Part shown: piece by piece, positions 26,387-34,130 of the stretch
How positions within the stretch are numbered: the stretch's first letter is position 1
How the letters are laid out: each line of letters begins with the position of its first letter
Assembly (NCBI RefSeq): GCF_016919005.1
Contig: NZ_JAFFQE010000004.1
Location: 310,001 to 374,000, forward strand
Origin: Desulfopila inferna
Lineage (GTDB): Bacteria; Desulfobacterota; Desulfobulbia; Desulfobulbales; Desulfocapsaceae
Reading direction: 5' to 3'
Length of the DNA stretch: 64,000 nt
Notes under the pieces: generated by a model
The model's input: only the letters and a program-made list of their open reading frames with translations
Told to the model about the DNA's origin: nothing
Database searches by the model: none
Program-made: the position numbers and the translations under genes

Positions 26387-27766
26387 TCAGTTTTTGAAGC
26401 TGTGAATCGGTGCCGGGATTCTGCCGCCCCAAGCCACGAACCGGCTCGACTTGCCGACATTGCGCACTTCCATAATGGGACTGGCGCCGAACAATCCGCC
26501 GAAACTGACGTGTTCCCCGGCTTCCTTGCCGGGCACCGGAATGAGGCGTGCCGCCGTGGTTTTGTTGTTAACCATGCCGATTGCCATCTCATCGGCAATT
26601 ATTGCAGAAATGGTATCGGCATCGACGGATCCGGGAATGGCGATCATGTCCAATCCCACGGAGCAGACGCAGGTCATGGCTTCCAGTTTTTCCAGACAGA
26701 GTTCGCCTCGCCCGACCGCTTCGGCCAGTACTGCATCTTCCATCACGGGAATAAAGGCGCCGCTAAGCCCCCCCACGGATTTGCTGGCGAAGATACCACC
26801 TTTTTTTACAGCGTCGTTGAGCATGGCGACGATGGCAGTGGAGCCCGGAGCACCAATGGCATCGACCCCGAGAATATGGAGGATTTCACCGACGCTGTCG
26901 CCGACTGTTGGAGTAGGGGCCAGCGAGAGATCGACGACGCCGAACTCGATCCCCAGCTCTCTGGAGACCTGTCTGCCGACGAGTTCTCCGCAGCGGGTCA
27001 CCCTGAAGGTCGTCTGTTTGATTTCTTCGGCAATGTCGTCGAGAAGCAGATTTGTCGCGCCCTTGTTGGCAATGAGCCGCTCCAGAGAACGGGCGATAAC
27101 GCCGGGGCCGCTGACTCCGACGTTAAGAACGGCGTCGGCTTCACCAGTTCCATGAATAGCTCCGGCCATGAAGGGATTGTCTCCCGGCTGATTGCAGAAC
27201 ACTACAAATTTTGCCGCCCCAAAACCGTCTGCGTCACGGGTTCCCTCGGCCAGATCCTTGACGGTCTGTCCAACCATGGCCAGGGCATCCATGTTGATCC
27301 CCTTGCGGCTGCTGGCGATATTGATGGAGGCGCATACCTTGTCTGTGATCGCCAGTGCTTCCGGAATAGAGAGGATGTACTCTCTGTCGGATTCGGTGAG
27401 GCCCTTTTCCACCTGGGCTGAAAATCCGCCGAGAATATCAACACCCGCCGCTCCCGCCGCCCTCTCCAGAGATAATGCCAGCTCGATAAAACCGCCACGG
27501 TTGAAACCGGCGCCGACCAGGGCTATGGGAGTGACGGAGATGCGCTTGTTGACCACCGGAATGCCCAATTTCCTGCCGATCCTGTCGCAAGTGGGTACAA
27601 AATCCTGGGCCAGCAACCTGATTTTCTTTTCAATATTCGCACAGGTCGTGGTGACGTCACCGCTTCGGCAGTCGAGGAGGTTGATGCCCATGGTGACCGT
27701 ACGCACATCGAGGTTTTCCTTCTGTATCATTTCAACTGTTGCAAGGATCTGATCCGAACGTAACAT
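26387..27766 (-). CDS. PFL-family protein (UPF0210/DUF711)
   Basis: Cytoplasmic protein of ~459 residues with the UPF0210 pattern: N-terminal QILATVEMIQKENLDVRTVT, a central PVVNKRISVTPIALVGAGF, TNLLLDDIAEEIKQTTFRVTR, and the C-terminal conserved Gly/Ala-rich GGRIPAPIHS. Function in the family is not established, although it is related to pyruvate-formate-lyase-like folds. The preceding ACT-domain gene on the same strand is a classic partner: UPF0237 (ACT) and UPF0210 genes are often adjacent. Strong ribosome site AGGAGG before the ATG at 27766. Confidence 0.88.
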   Translation of the reverse strand: MLRSDQILATVEMIQKENLDVRTVTMGINLLDCRSGDVTTTCANIEKKIRLLAQDFVPTCDRIGRKLGIPVVNKRISVTPIALVGAGFNRGGFIELALSLERAAGAAGVDILGGFSAQVEKGLTESDREYILSIPEALAITDKVCASINIASSRKGINMDALAMVGQTVKDLAEGTRDADGFGAAKFVVFCNQPGDNPFMAGAIHGTGEADAVLNVGVSGPGVIARSLERLIANKGATNLLLDDIAEEIKQTTFRVTRCGELVGRQVSRELGIEFGVVDLSLAPTPTVGDSVGEILHILGVDAIGAPGSTAIVAMLNDAVKKGGIFASKSVGGLSGAFIPVMEDAVLAEAVGRGELCLEKLEAMTCVCSVGLDMIAIPGSVDADTISAIIADEMAIGMVNNKTTAARLIPVPGKEAGEHVSFGGLFGASPIMEVRNVGKSSRFVAWGGRIPAPIHSFKN

Positions 27767-27827
27767 CTACATCCTCCTGATAAGTGAGACCGGTAAAGCT
27801 GTAAAAAGTATCGTGCTGGTAAGTGTC

Positions 27828-28385
27828 TTAGACCAAGGTCACTTCATGGGTCACCCTGAATATATCGTAGTGCTGCATCATGACATGCAGCCCGGCTTCC
27901 TCGGCGTAACGGTCTAGCTCCTCCCGCATATCCTTGATGGATTCGATCTCACTGAGGTCAAGCTGCAGGACCATGGTGTATTTGCCGTCTGTGAGGGTCG
28001 TCGATAAATCGAGGATGTTGATGTTTCGTGCATAGCAGAAGGAGCTGATGCCGAAGACCAAACCGCTTTGATTTTTCCCTTGAGCCGTGACGATGTATGT
28101 TTTTGGAGGCAAAGAGGTCTGGCAGACTTCAATAGGTGAAGTCATCAGTTTGACGATGACGTCAAACTTGTTCTCCGCTTTGATATGGGAGAGTTTGGCG
28201 ATGACATCCTCCGGGGTAACGGCCTCGTCAAAAGTGGCGATCAGGATCATGGTCAGATAGCCGCAGAGAATAGACTGTTCGAGATTGGCCAGATCGCCGT
28301 TGAGCTCAAATATCGCTCCGGTAACGTCGGCTATTATTCCGGGTCTGTCTTTAGACATAACAGATACAATCATCTGTCTCTCCAT
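27828..28385 (-). CDS. Double ACT-domain protein (GcvR/UPF0237-like)
   Basis: Two tandem ACT domains (residues ~1-80 and ~93-175). Seen: IVSVMSKDRPGIIADVTGAI at the first ACT ('DrPGiva.vt..l') and YIVTAQGKNQSGLVFGIS at the second. ACT domains usually bind amino acids and regulate enzymes or, in GcvR, a transcription factor (GcvA). The ligand here is unknown. The genes ACT-PFL (27828 and 26387) form a two-gene minus-strand operon with a 61-bp gap. AAAGGAG precedes the start. Confidence 0.85.
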   Translation of the reverse strand: MERQMIVSVMSKDRPGIIADVTGAIFELNGDLANLEQSILCGYLTMILIATFDEAVTPEDVIAKLSHIKAENKFDVIVKLMTSPIEVCQTSLPPKTYIVTAQGKNQSGLVFGISSFCYARNINILDLSTTLTDGKYTMVLQLDLSEIESIKDMREELDRYAEEAGLHVMMQHYDIFRVTHEVTLV

Positions 28386-28543
28386 ACTGTGCTTCTCCTT
28401 TATCTTTGCGGTGTTGAAGAGTTGAAGGTAAAAAGAACGGCATTATAATCACGCTCTGTGATACTTGTAAACAACAATAGCGATCATTGGCGGGGAAATT
28501 AGCTGGTAGGCGGTGGGATGAGGGATGAAGACTTTCTTGCCGA

Positions 28544-28759
28544 TCAGCGGGCAAAAGGGAACTGTCGCTTTGCCACGGTCGCCTGCGCTTTCCTTCCATC
28601 CAGCATTTTTCTAAGAATATTCAGCTCGGCTTGTGCATGTCTGAGTTCTTCCTTGATTTTTTCCTTATCCTCATAGTCCGCATTCTTCAGCTGTTCTTCA
28701 AGCTTATACACTTTGCTTTGGCTTTTGTATACTTCCTGGGCGATGGCTCGTATGGACAT
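28544..28759 (-). CDS. Small coiled-coil protein (hypothetical)
   Basis: 71 residues with heptad-like helices (YKLEEQLKNADYEDKEKIKE then ELRHAQAELNILRKMLDGRK). No domain recognised. A ribosome site AGAGG sits 4-5 bp before the ATG. It lies between the ACT gene and the dispersed repeat at 28782-28850, whose far hairpin arm ends ~20 bp before this start. I do not recognise a function. Confidence 0.6.
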   Translation of the reverse strand: MSIRAIAQEVYKSQSKVYKLEEQLKNADYEDKEKIKEELRHAQAELNILRKMLDGRKAQATVAKRQFPFAR

Positions 28760-28781
28760 GGTACCTCTTTTAGTACCTTGC

Positions 28782-28850
28782 AGCTTGTTTTCTTGTTTTT
28801 TTTGCAGAAAACAAGCTGTCTAAAGGTTCTTGCCAGCTCAGCTGGGTTAA
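28782..28850 (+). repeat. Dispersed intergenic repeat with two stem-loops
   Basis: First hairpin: AGCTTGTTTTC (28782-28792) pairs perfectly with GAAAACAAGCT (28807-28817) around a T-rich 14-nt loop containing TTTTTTGCA. Then TAAAGGTTCTTG and the palindrome CCAGCTCAGCTGG (28833-28845), ending GGGTTAA. The block CTGTCTAAAGGTTC is shared exactly with the 19 kb copy, and the TTTTTTTGCA loop plus AAGGTTCTT and CCAGCTnAGCTGGGTTA are shared with the 56.7 kb copy in reverse. Neither hairpin has a T-tail, so it is not an obvious terminator. Confidence 0.82.
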
Positions 28851-28888
28851 AATATTTTCCTAGAAACCTGTCTGCCGGTGCAGCCTGA

Positions 28889-29278
28889 TCAGTATTCGGC
28901 CAGAGCCAGTTCCACCATTTCCCTTACCTGGGAATTATCATCGTTTTTCATTTTCATTATAAGCTCTTTGGCCTCTGCGGTCCCGATTATTCCCAGGATT
29001 CCAACGGCTTCTCCTCTGATCAGCGGCGAAGTACTGTCGAGGGCGTGGCAAAGAGAAGGAATTGCCCGGGCGATCAATTCTCTGCCGGTGGCTTGAAGAT
29101 CTTCAAAGACGATGGTGAGTCCCAGACGAACGTTGAATCTTTCATCCTGCAGCAACTCTCCTGTCCAGGATAAATAGCGGGGCTCTCTTCTAAACATGGC
29201 CGCGATATTGTCTGCATGGCCCATTTCGAGAAAATCGCCGATCACCTTCTTGAGCTCGGTGTCGCTGACGTCATTCAT
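28889..29278 (-). CDS. HEAT-repeat-domain protein
   Basis: 129-residue protein with helical HEAT-like repeats: ARAIPSLCHALDSTSPLIRG followed by EAVGILGIIG and DDNSQVREMVELALAEY (pattern 'p.l...L.d.....vr..a...Lg..g'). Such small HEAT proteins act as scaffolds or in phycobilisome-lyase-like roles; no specific role is visible. AAGGA lies ~9 bp before the ATG. Probably cotranscribed with the LysE-type gene 11 bp upstream on the same strand. Confidence 0.65.
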   Translation of the reverse strand: MNDVSDTELKKVIGDFLEMGHADNIAAMFRREPRYLSWTGELLQDERFNVRLGLTIVFEDLQATGRELIARAIPSLCHALDSTSPLIRGEAVGILGIIGTAEAKELIMKMKNDDNSQVREMVELALAEY

Positions 29279-29289
29279 AGCGGGGATCC

Positions 29290-29925
29290 TTATGAGCTGA
29301 GGCCGAGACCGATACCCGAACCGATAAACAGTGAGGCGAAGATACGGCTCATTATTATTTGCGTCCTGCTATTCCGCCTTCCGGCCCCGCTTCCGGCACT
29401 TAACCGCGCATAGACGGAGAGGCAGATAAAAGAATAGGTCATGAAGGTCACCACCAGGATGGCGAACTGAGGCACAAGGGCAAAGTTATGATCGATAAAT
29501 TGCGGAAAAAGTGCTGTGGTGAAAGCTATGGCCTTGGGATTACTGAGAGCGACCATCAGTCCCTGGCTGTACATCTTTATGCCGCTTGCTCTTTTTGCAG
29601 CAGAGCTCTTCCACCCATATGCCACGGGGGTCGCGAAACCCCGTTTCCATAGTCTGATTCCGAGATAGATGAGGTAGAGTGCGCCCGCTCCTTTGATAAT
29701 GGTAAAGGCCGTGGCTGAGTAGAGAACCAGGGCACCGACCCCCAGAACCGAGAGCAGCGACATTATGAAGAGGCCGCTTATGTTGCCGAGAATGGTATAG
29801 ATTGTGCGTTGGCGGCCACAACTGATACTGTGGGTGGCGACCAGCAGAACGGCAGGGCCCGGAGTTATGGTAGCCACCAGCGCAATTGATGAAAAAAGGA
29901 GCCAGCTTTCCAGGTCCATCGGCAA
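29290..29925 (-). CDS. LysE/RhtB-family amino-acid exporter
   Basis: Inner-membrane exporter with about six hydrophobic helices. Seen: the family N-terminal motif IALVATITPGPAVLLVATHS and YLIYLGIRLWKRG, then SNPKAIAFTTALFPQFID. The 211 residues are normal for RhtB-type transporters of amino acids such as threonine or homoserine lactone; the substrate is not predictable. The start is ATG at 29925, or 29919 two codons on. The ~990 bp upstream hold no gene. Confidence 0.88.
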   Translation of the reverse strand: MPMDLESWLLFSSIALVATITPGPAVLLVATHSISCGRQRTIYTILGNISGLFIMSLLSVLGVGALVLYSATAFTIIKGAGALYLIYLGIRLWKRGFATPVAYGWKSSAAKRASGIKMYSQGLMVALSNPKAIAFTTALFPQFIDHNFALVPQFAILVVTFMTYSFICLSVYARLSAGSGAGRRNSRTQIIMSRIFASLFIGSGIGLGLSS

Positions 29926-30917
29926 CTCTCTTTAAAAAAATTATTCAGAACTTGATGGACTCGCAAGAACAGTCAATTCCGGGAACCTTCAATGACTTTT
30001 ACGAGATCAATATACCTTCCCTATAGCTTACTAATACACCACCTCAGAGGAAAAATCATCCAACTCCTCGGGAAATTTTCAGCGGTCCTCTCATTTGATG
30101 AATTTAGCCTTAGAAATGTCCGTTAATCGGATGAGCTGAACTCTCCTACTCGATCCTTTCCCTGATAATTTTGCAGATCGGTTGATTGTTCCATGGAGAC
30201 TGTTATTTTTGATGCCGGGCAGGTGTCAACAGTTAACCGAATACATTTTCTGTTACGAAAAGGTATGTGAGTGGGGAAGTCTGTTTCAGGAAGAAAGAAG
30301 CGGTTAAACGGGCTTGTTCCATATTTTTTTGGCGCAGTAAAGCCAGCGATGCTTGAATAGTGTCAGGCATAAAATTGTAAGTTGACTAAATGTCAATAAC
30401 ATAACTCATTCAGGTTTCGATATATGAAAAAATAAAATGGAATAACTTATTGATAGACATTAATGTCAACAAAACATCGTGGACATTGTACTGAAAAAAA
30501 TATTCCAGCAAAATAGCCAGCCGCGGCAAAGATAAATATGGAAATAGAAGTTATAGATTGTTAGATGTGTCAATTGCGAGATGATTTCTGACAATATACC
30601 AGAGTGTCGAAGCATTCATAAATAAGTCTAGAACGAAAGGACCCATACTTGACAATAGTGCAGCGACGTATCAGTATTGTTGGGGATATAGCCCTCTTCG
30701 TTTCTCTGGAAGGGGAATCTGTTGAAAAAAAAGGGCATTTTTGGTAGCTGCAGAGTATATTACAGGACTTTGACTCCGGCTGGATTGAATCGCGAATGGA
30801 GCCGGGCTTCTTGAGCAGGATATAAGTGCCCGGGTTTTGACGGCCTACATTTCTTTTCAAGGTGCCCGAACCGGCGAAGGGAGTAGTATCGACAAAGAGC
30901 ACTTATGGAAATATTCA
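29926..30917. other. ~990-bp gene-free region between lysE and yhaM
   Basis: The longest gap in the window. No reading frame here is convincing (see rejected list). The 30370-30560 portion is AT-rich and holds two short palindromes (30382-30396, 30456-30467). It probably carries the promoters of the divergent LysE/HEAT and yhaM genes. It could also be decayed DNA, but no recognisable transposase remnant was found. Confidence 0.5.
30382..30467. promoter_or_regulatory. Pair of operator-like palindromes
   Basis: TTGAC-TAAAT-GTCAA at 30382-30396 and the perfect 12-bp palindrome GACATTAATGTC at 30456-30467 share GAC...GTC arms and TAA-containing centres, with centres about 73 bp (seven helical turns) apart. 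They look like paired operators, but no regulator gene is adjacent. Confidence 0.3.
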
Positions 30918-31940
30918 ATGAGGAAAATTAAATATATAGATAGTCTGCAGGAAGGGGAGAGAATCGAAGACATATTTCTGGTAAAATCCTCGAGGCTGGC
31001 GGAGACCCGGGCGGGTAAGGCCTATCTCCTTCTTGACTTGACGGATAAGAGCGGAGAAATTGGCGGTCCGGTCTGGGACAATGCTGAAGAGATTGCTGAA
31101 ATCTGCCGGACAGGCTGCTTCATTCGCCTCAAGGGACAGGTACAGTCCTATCGCGATAAACTGCAGCTTCGCATTGAAGATGTTGCTGCCGTCGCCAAAG
31201 AGGATATCTCGCTGACGGATTTTGTTCCGGCCACCAACCTGGATCTGGAGGAGATGTCCCGGCAAATCCAGAAAACTGTAGCCTCTGTTGACAATAGCTG
31301 GGTGCGGAAACTGCTTAACAGGTTTTTTAAAAAAGGCGATATCTGGGAGAAATTTCAGACGGCGCCGGCAGCTAAAGGCATCCATCATGCCTATGCCGGC
31401 GGATTGATGGAACACTGTCTGTCCATGGCCAAGGTAGCCGACATGCTGGCGGCTCATTATCCCGGAGTAGACAGATCAATTTTACTGGCCGGCGTGCTGC
31501 TTCATGATATCGGTAAAATCATGGAACTGAAGGAGCAGGTGGGGCTGGTGGACTATACTTCCCCCGGAAGGCTGAAGGGTCATCTGGTGATGGGCAGCGA
31601 AATGGTGGCACAGGAAGCAGCCAAAATCAACGATTTTCCCGAAGAGTTGCTCCTCCAGATTCAACATCTTATCCTCAGTCACCACGGTAGGCTGGAGTTC
31701 GGCTCGCCGGCCGTTCCCATGACTCCGGAGGCCTTTGTGTTAAGTTTTATCGACGATCTTGATTCTAAAATGAACCTCATCGAGCAACTGCGTCGAAAGC
31801 GGAAGGACAAGGGAGTGCAGTGGACCGAATATCAGAGATCGCTGGAAAGGTTTCTCTTCCTTGGTCCGCTTGATGAGCAGGAAGCCGGGCAGGAGAAGAA
31901 CGATGCCGTACAACAGCACATTCAAAAAACGCTTTTTTAG
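30918..31940 (+). CDS. OB-fold/HD-domain 3'-5' exoribonuclease (YhaM-type)
   Basis: Start set at ATG 30918 (MRKIKYIDSLQEGERIED), matching the family; the longer upstream frame has no ribosome site. Seen: an N-terminal nucleic-acid-binding OB fold (residues ~13-95, FLVKSSRLAETRAGKAYLLL) and an HD phosphohydrolase domain (~150-290) with HHAYAGGLMEHCLSM, GVLLHDIGKI and SHHG. This is the order of B. subtilis YhaM, a 3'-5' exonuclease. It is followed 12 bp later by holB, so it likely belongs to the same operon; a role in replication or RNA turnover is inferred. Confidence 0.85.
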   Translation: MRKIKYIDSLQEGERIEDIFLVKSSRLAETRAGKAYLLLDLTDKSGEIGGPVWDNAEEIAEICRTGCFIRLKGQVQSYRDKLQLRIEDVAAVAKEDISLTDFVPATNLDLEEMSRQIQKTVASVDNSWVRKLLNRFFKKGDIWEKFQTAPAAKGIHHAYAGGLMEHCLSMAKVADMLAAHYPGVDRSILLAGVLLHDIGKIMELKEQVGLVDYTSPGRLKGHLVMGSEMVAQEAAKINDFPEELLLQIQHLILSHHGRLEFGSPAVPMTPEAFVLSFIDDLDSKMNLIEQLRRKRKDKGVQWTEYQRSLERFLFLGPLDEQEAGQEKNDAVQQHIQKTLF

Positions 31941-31952
31941 GGCGGAATTATT

Positions 31953-32903
31953 GTGAACTCCCCGTTTACAGAGCTTCTTGGACAGCAGAGGGCCAAATCG
32001 CTACTTGGCAGGTCGCTCTCTTCCGGCAGAATCGGCCATGCCTACCTTTTCAGGGGGCCGGACGGTGTGGGCAAGAAACTTTTTGCCGAGGCCATGGCCA
32101 AAGCACTGAATTGCCGGACATCGGGCCCTGCAGAATCTTGTGGTCACTGCCTTTCCTGCAGGAAATTTCTTTCAGGAAATCATCCTGATTACACTGTTGA
32201 ATCCCCTGAAAAGGGATCCATAAAGATTGAGCGGGTGCGGCAGCTGTGCAAGTCGCTCTCCTACCCCCCCTACGAGTCGGAAAGACGCATTGTCGTCATC
32301 GAGGATATTCACACAATGCGGGCCGAGGCTGCCAATAATCTGCTCAAGACGCTGGAAGAGCCTCCGCCGGGCAATGTTCTGATTCTGACTGCGGAAGCTT
32401 CGAAGAATATATTGCCGACTATCAGCTCCCGATGTCAGATAATACCTTTTTTCCCGCTCAGCTCTGCAGAGACCATGTCCATTCTGCAGAATGGATCGCA
32501 TCTGGATGAAGAACAGAGCTCTCTTCTGGCAAGGCTCTCCGAGGGCAGCCCCGGGCAGGCGCTTCTGCTCCACCACGCCAATGTGCTGGAGACCTGGAGG
32601 AAAGTTGAGGAGGTTTTGGATGATCCGAAGTTCAGGGAAGACCGGTACGGTGGCCTTATTTTAGATGTAGCCCGGCAGATGGCGGAATTGAAGGAAAATC
32701 TCTTGCCGCTGCTTGGTCTGTTGCGCATTCGGTTGCGGGATCTTCTGGTTTCCCGTCTGGATAAAGGTGAGAAAGGGGCCGGGCGAGCCGGGCCTATGAC
32801 TCTATTCTCTAAATTGCAGGCGATAGACAGGGCGGAGCAGGAACTTGCCCGGAACTGCAATCGTTCATTGGTGTGCGAAATTCTACTATTTCGGTTACAA
32901 TAA
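31953..32903 (+). CDS. holB: DNA polymerase III clamp-loader subunit delta'
   Basis: Seen: N-terminal FTELLGQQRAKSLL, a P-loop-like GPDGVGKKLFAEAM (residues ~36-49), a zinc-binding module CGHCLSCRKF, the core SYPPYESERRIVVIEDIHTM, the LLKTLEEPPPGNVLILTAE segment and the SRC region TISSRCQIIPF. The 316 residues match HolB. It begins with GTG at 31953. Genes yhaM, holB, ricT and metG run in one direction. The holB-ricT-metG order is also found in Gram-positive bacteria, so it is an old arrangement (family knowledge). Confidence 0.92.
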   Translation: MNSPFTELLGQQRAKSLLGRSLSSGRIGHAYLFRGPDGVGKKLFAEAMAKALNCRTSGPAESCGHCLSCRKFLSGNHPDYTVESPEKGSIKIERVRQLCKSLSYPPYESERRIVVIEDIHTMRAEAANNLLKTLEEPPPGNVLILTAEASKNILPTISSRCQIIPFFPLSSAETMSILQNGSHLDEEQSSLLARLSEGSPGQALLLHHANVLETWRKVEEVLDDPKFREDRYGGLILDVARQMAELKENLLPLLGLLRIRLRDLLVSRLDKGEKGAGRAGPMTLFSKLQAIDRAEQELARNCNRSLVCEILLFRLQ

Positions 32904-33090
32904 TTCATTGACAATTTTGTGAACACTGAAAACATATGATGGCTGATGGAAGGTCATCGGGTCAGGCTTGTAACGTTTATGTCATTTCGGCTTTTTGACT
33001 GATGATATACTGAGCAGACGCAAGGTATTTCGGCGCCCTCGGTAGAGCTTTCCCCATCATTTTATAATATATTGAGAAAAGGTAGTATTG

Positions 33091-33981
33091 ATGTCTGAAA
33101 CAGAACACCGACCGGACCTCCTCCCCGATGATCTTGAGGAAGCGAAGGTTTATTACAGGATCCGCTTTCGCAGAAACTCTCAGGAGTTTACTGCGGAAGC
33201 AACTATTGCCGGATTATCGCGGGATGACCTGATCATGGTTAAAACCGACCATGGACTGGAACCGGCGCTGATCATCGGTACGGCCCCATCATGCAGTTGC
33301 TCTAAAGGAAAACGCGGCGCCAGTTACTGCATTGCAAGATACCTGACCGATGAAGAGATTGACAGATTCGCCAATCTTCCGGCGGCCGAAGATCATGCCT
33401 TCAAGGTTTGCTCCGCTCAGATAGCTAAGCATTCACTTGATATGAGCCTGGTCAAGGTGGAAAAGTTCTTTAACGGCAGCAAGATGATATTCTATTTTAC
33501 TGCTGATAACAGGGTTGATTTCCGGGAACTGGTCAAGGACCTGGTGCAGGAATTCCGCACTCGGGTGGAAATGAGGCAGGTCGGCGTACGTCACGAGACG
33601 AAGATGATCGGTGGCCTGGGAACCTGTGGAAGGGAGCTCTGCTGTTCCTCGTTTATGAAGAAATTTGATTCTGTTTCCATAAAAATGGCAAAAGAGCAGG
33701 ATCTTCCACTTAATCCTTCCAAAATATCAGGAGTCTGCAATAGATTGCTGTGCTGCCTTACCTATGAGTTTGCTACCTATCATGAGCAGCGAAAAAAAAT
33801 GCCCAAGGTCGGCAGCAGAGTTAAGATGGACGGCGTGGATTATAAGGTAAAACGGCAGATCCCCCTGCAGCAACTTGTGGTCGTTGTCTCGCAGAGCGGA
33901 GAGGAGCTTGTTCTGGAAGAACAGAAGTGGCTTGCTTTGGAAAAGGTGAAGGGTGCTGGTTCGGCAAAGAAGAAAAAATAA
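33091..33981 (+). CDS. ricT: PSP1-domain protein (RicT-like)
   Basis: Start set at ATG 33091, preceded by GAAAAGG. Seen: PSP1 core with many Cys: SCSCSKGKRG and YCIARYL, then KMIFYFTADNRVDFRELVKD, VGVRHETKMIGGLGTCGREL followed by CCSSFMKKF, and SKISGVCNRLLCCLTYE. In B. subtilis RicT (YaaT) with RicA and RicF forms a complex carrying Fe-S clusters that supports RNase Y activity and development. No ricA or ricF is visible here. The final ~10 residues are a Lys-rich tail (GAGSAKKKK). Confidence 0.82.
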   Translation: MSETEHRPDLLPDDLEEAKVYYRIRFRRNSQEFTAEATIAGLSRDDLIMVKTDHGLEPALIIGTAPSCSCSKGKRGASYCIARYLTDEEIDRFANLPAAEDHAFKVCSAQIAKHSLDMSLVKVEKFFNGSKMIFYFTADNRVDFRELVKDLVQEFRTRVEMRQVGVRHETKMIGGLGTCGRELCCSSFMKKFDSVSIKMAKEQDLPLNPSKISGVCNRLLCCLTYEFATYHEQRKKMPKVGSRVKMDGVDYKVKRQIPLQQLVVVVSQSGEELVLEEQKWLALEKVKGAGSAKKKK

Positions 33982-34130
33982 CCAGTGATTTAAGCTCCGG
34001 GAAATTTTGGTCCCCTGCCTTGCAGGCCTTGCCAAGAACCTGCAACGCGCGGGTGATCGGGCGTTTCCCCAAGCCCCATTGGTAGCAGAGAAAAAGGGAA
34101 TGTTCCCGGCCCAAATAAACAAAACATATC

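Noticed and set aside
26402-27421. 339-codon plus-strand frame opposite the UPF0210 gene
   Set aside because: Antisense shadow; the minus strand has the clear UPF0210 protein and a strong ribosome site.
30280-30310. SRP RNA-like GGAAG...AAGCGG string
   Set aside because: The conserved SRP domain IV core and pairing are absent; match is too short.
30570-30902. 110-codon minus-strand frame in the large gap
   Set aside because: No ribosome site, unusual amino-acid content (many Ser/Cys/Arg) and it covers the yhaM upstream region; no family resemblance.
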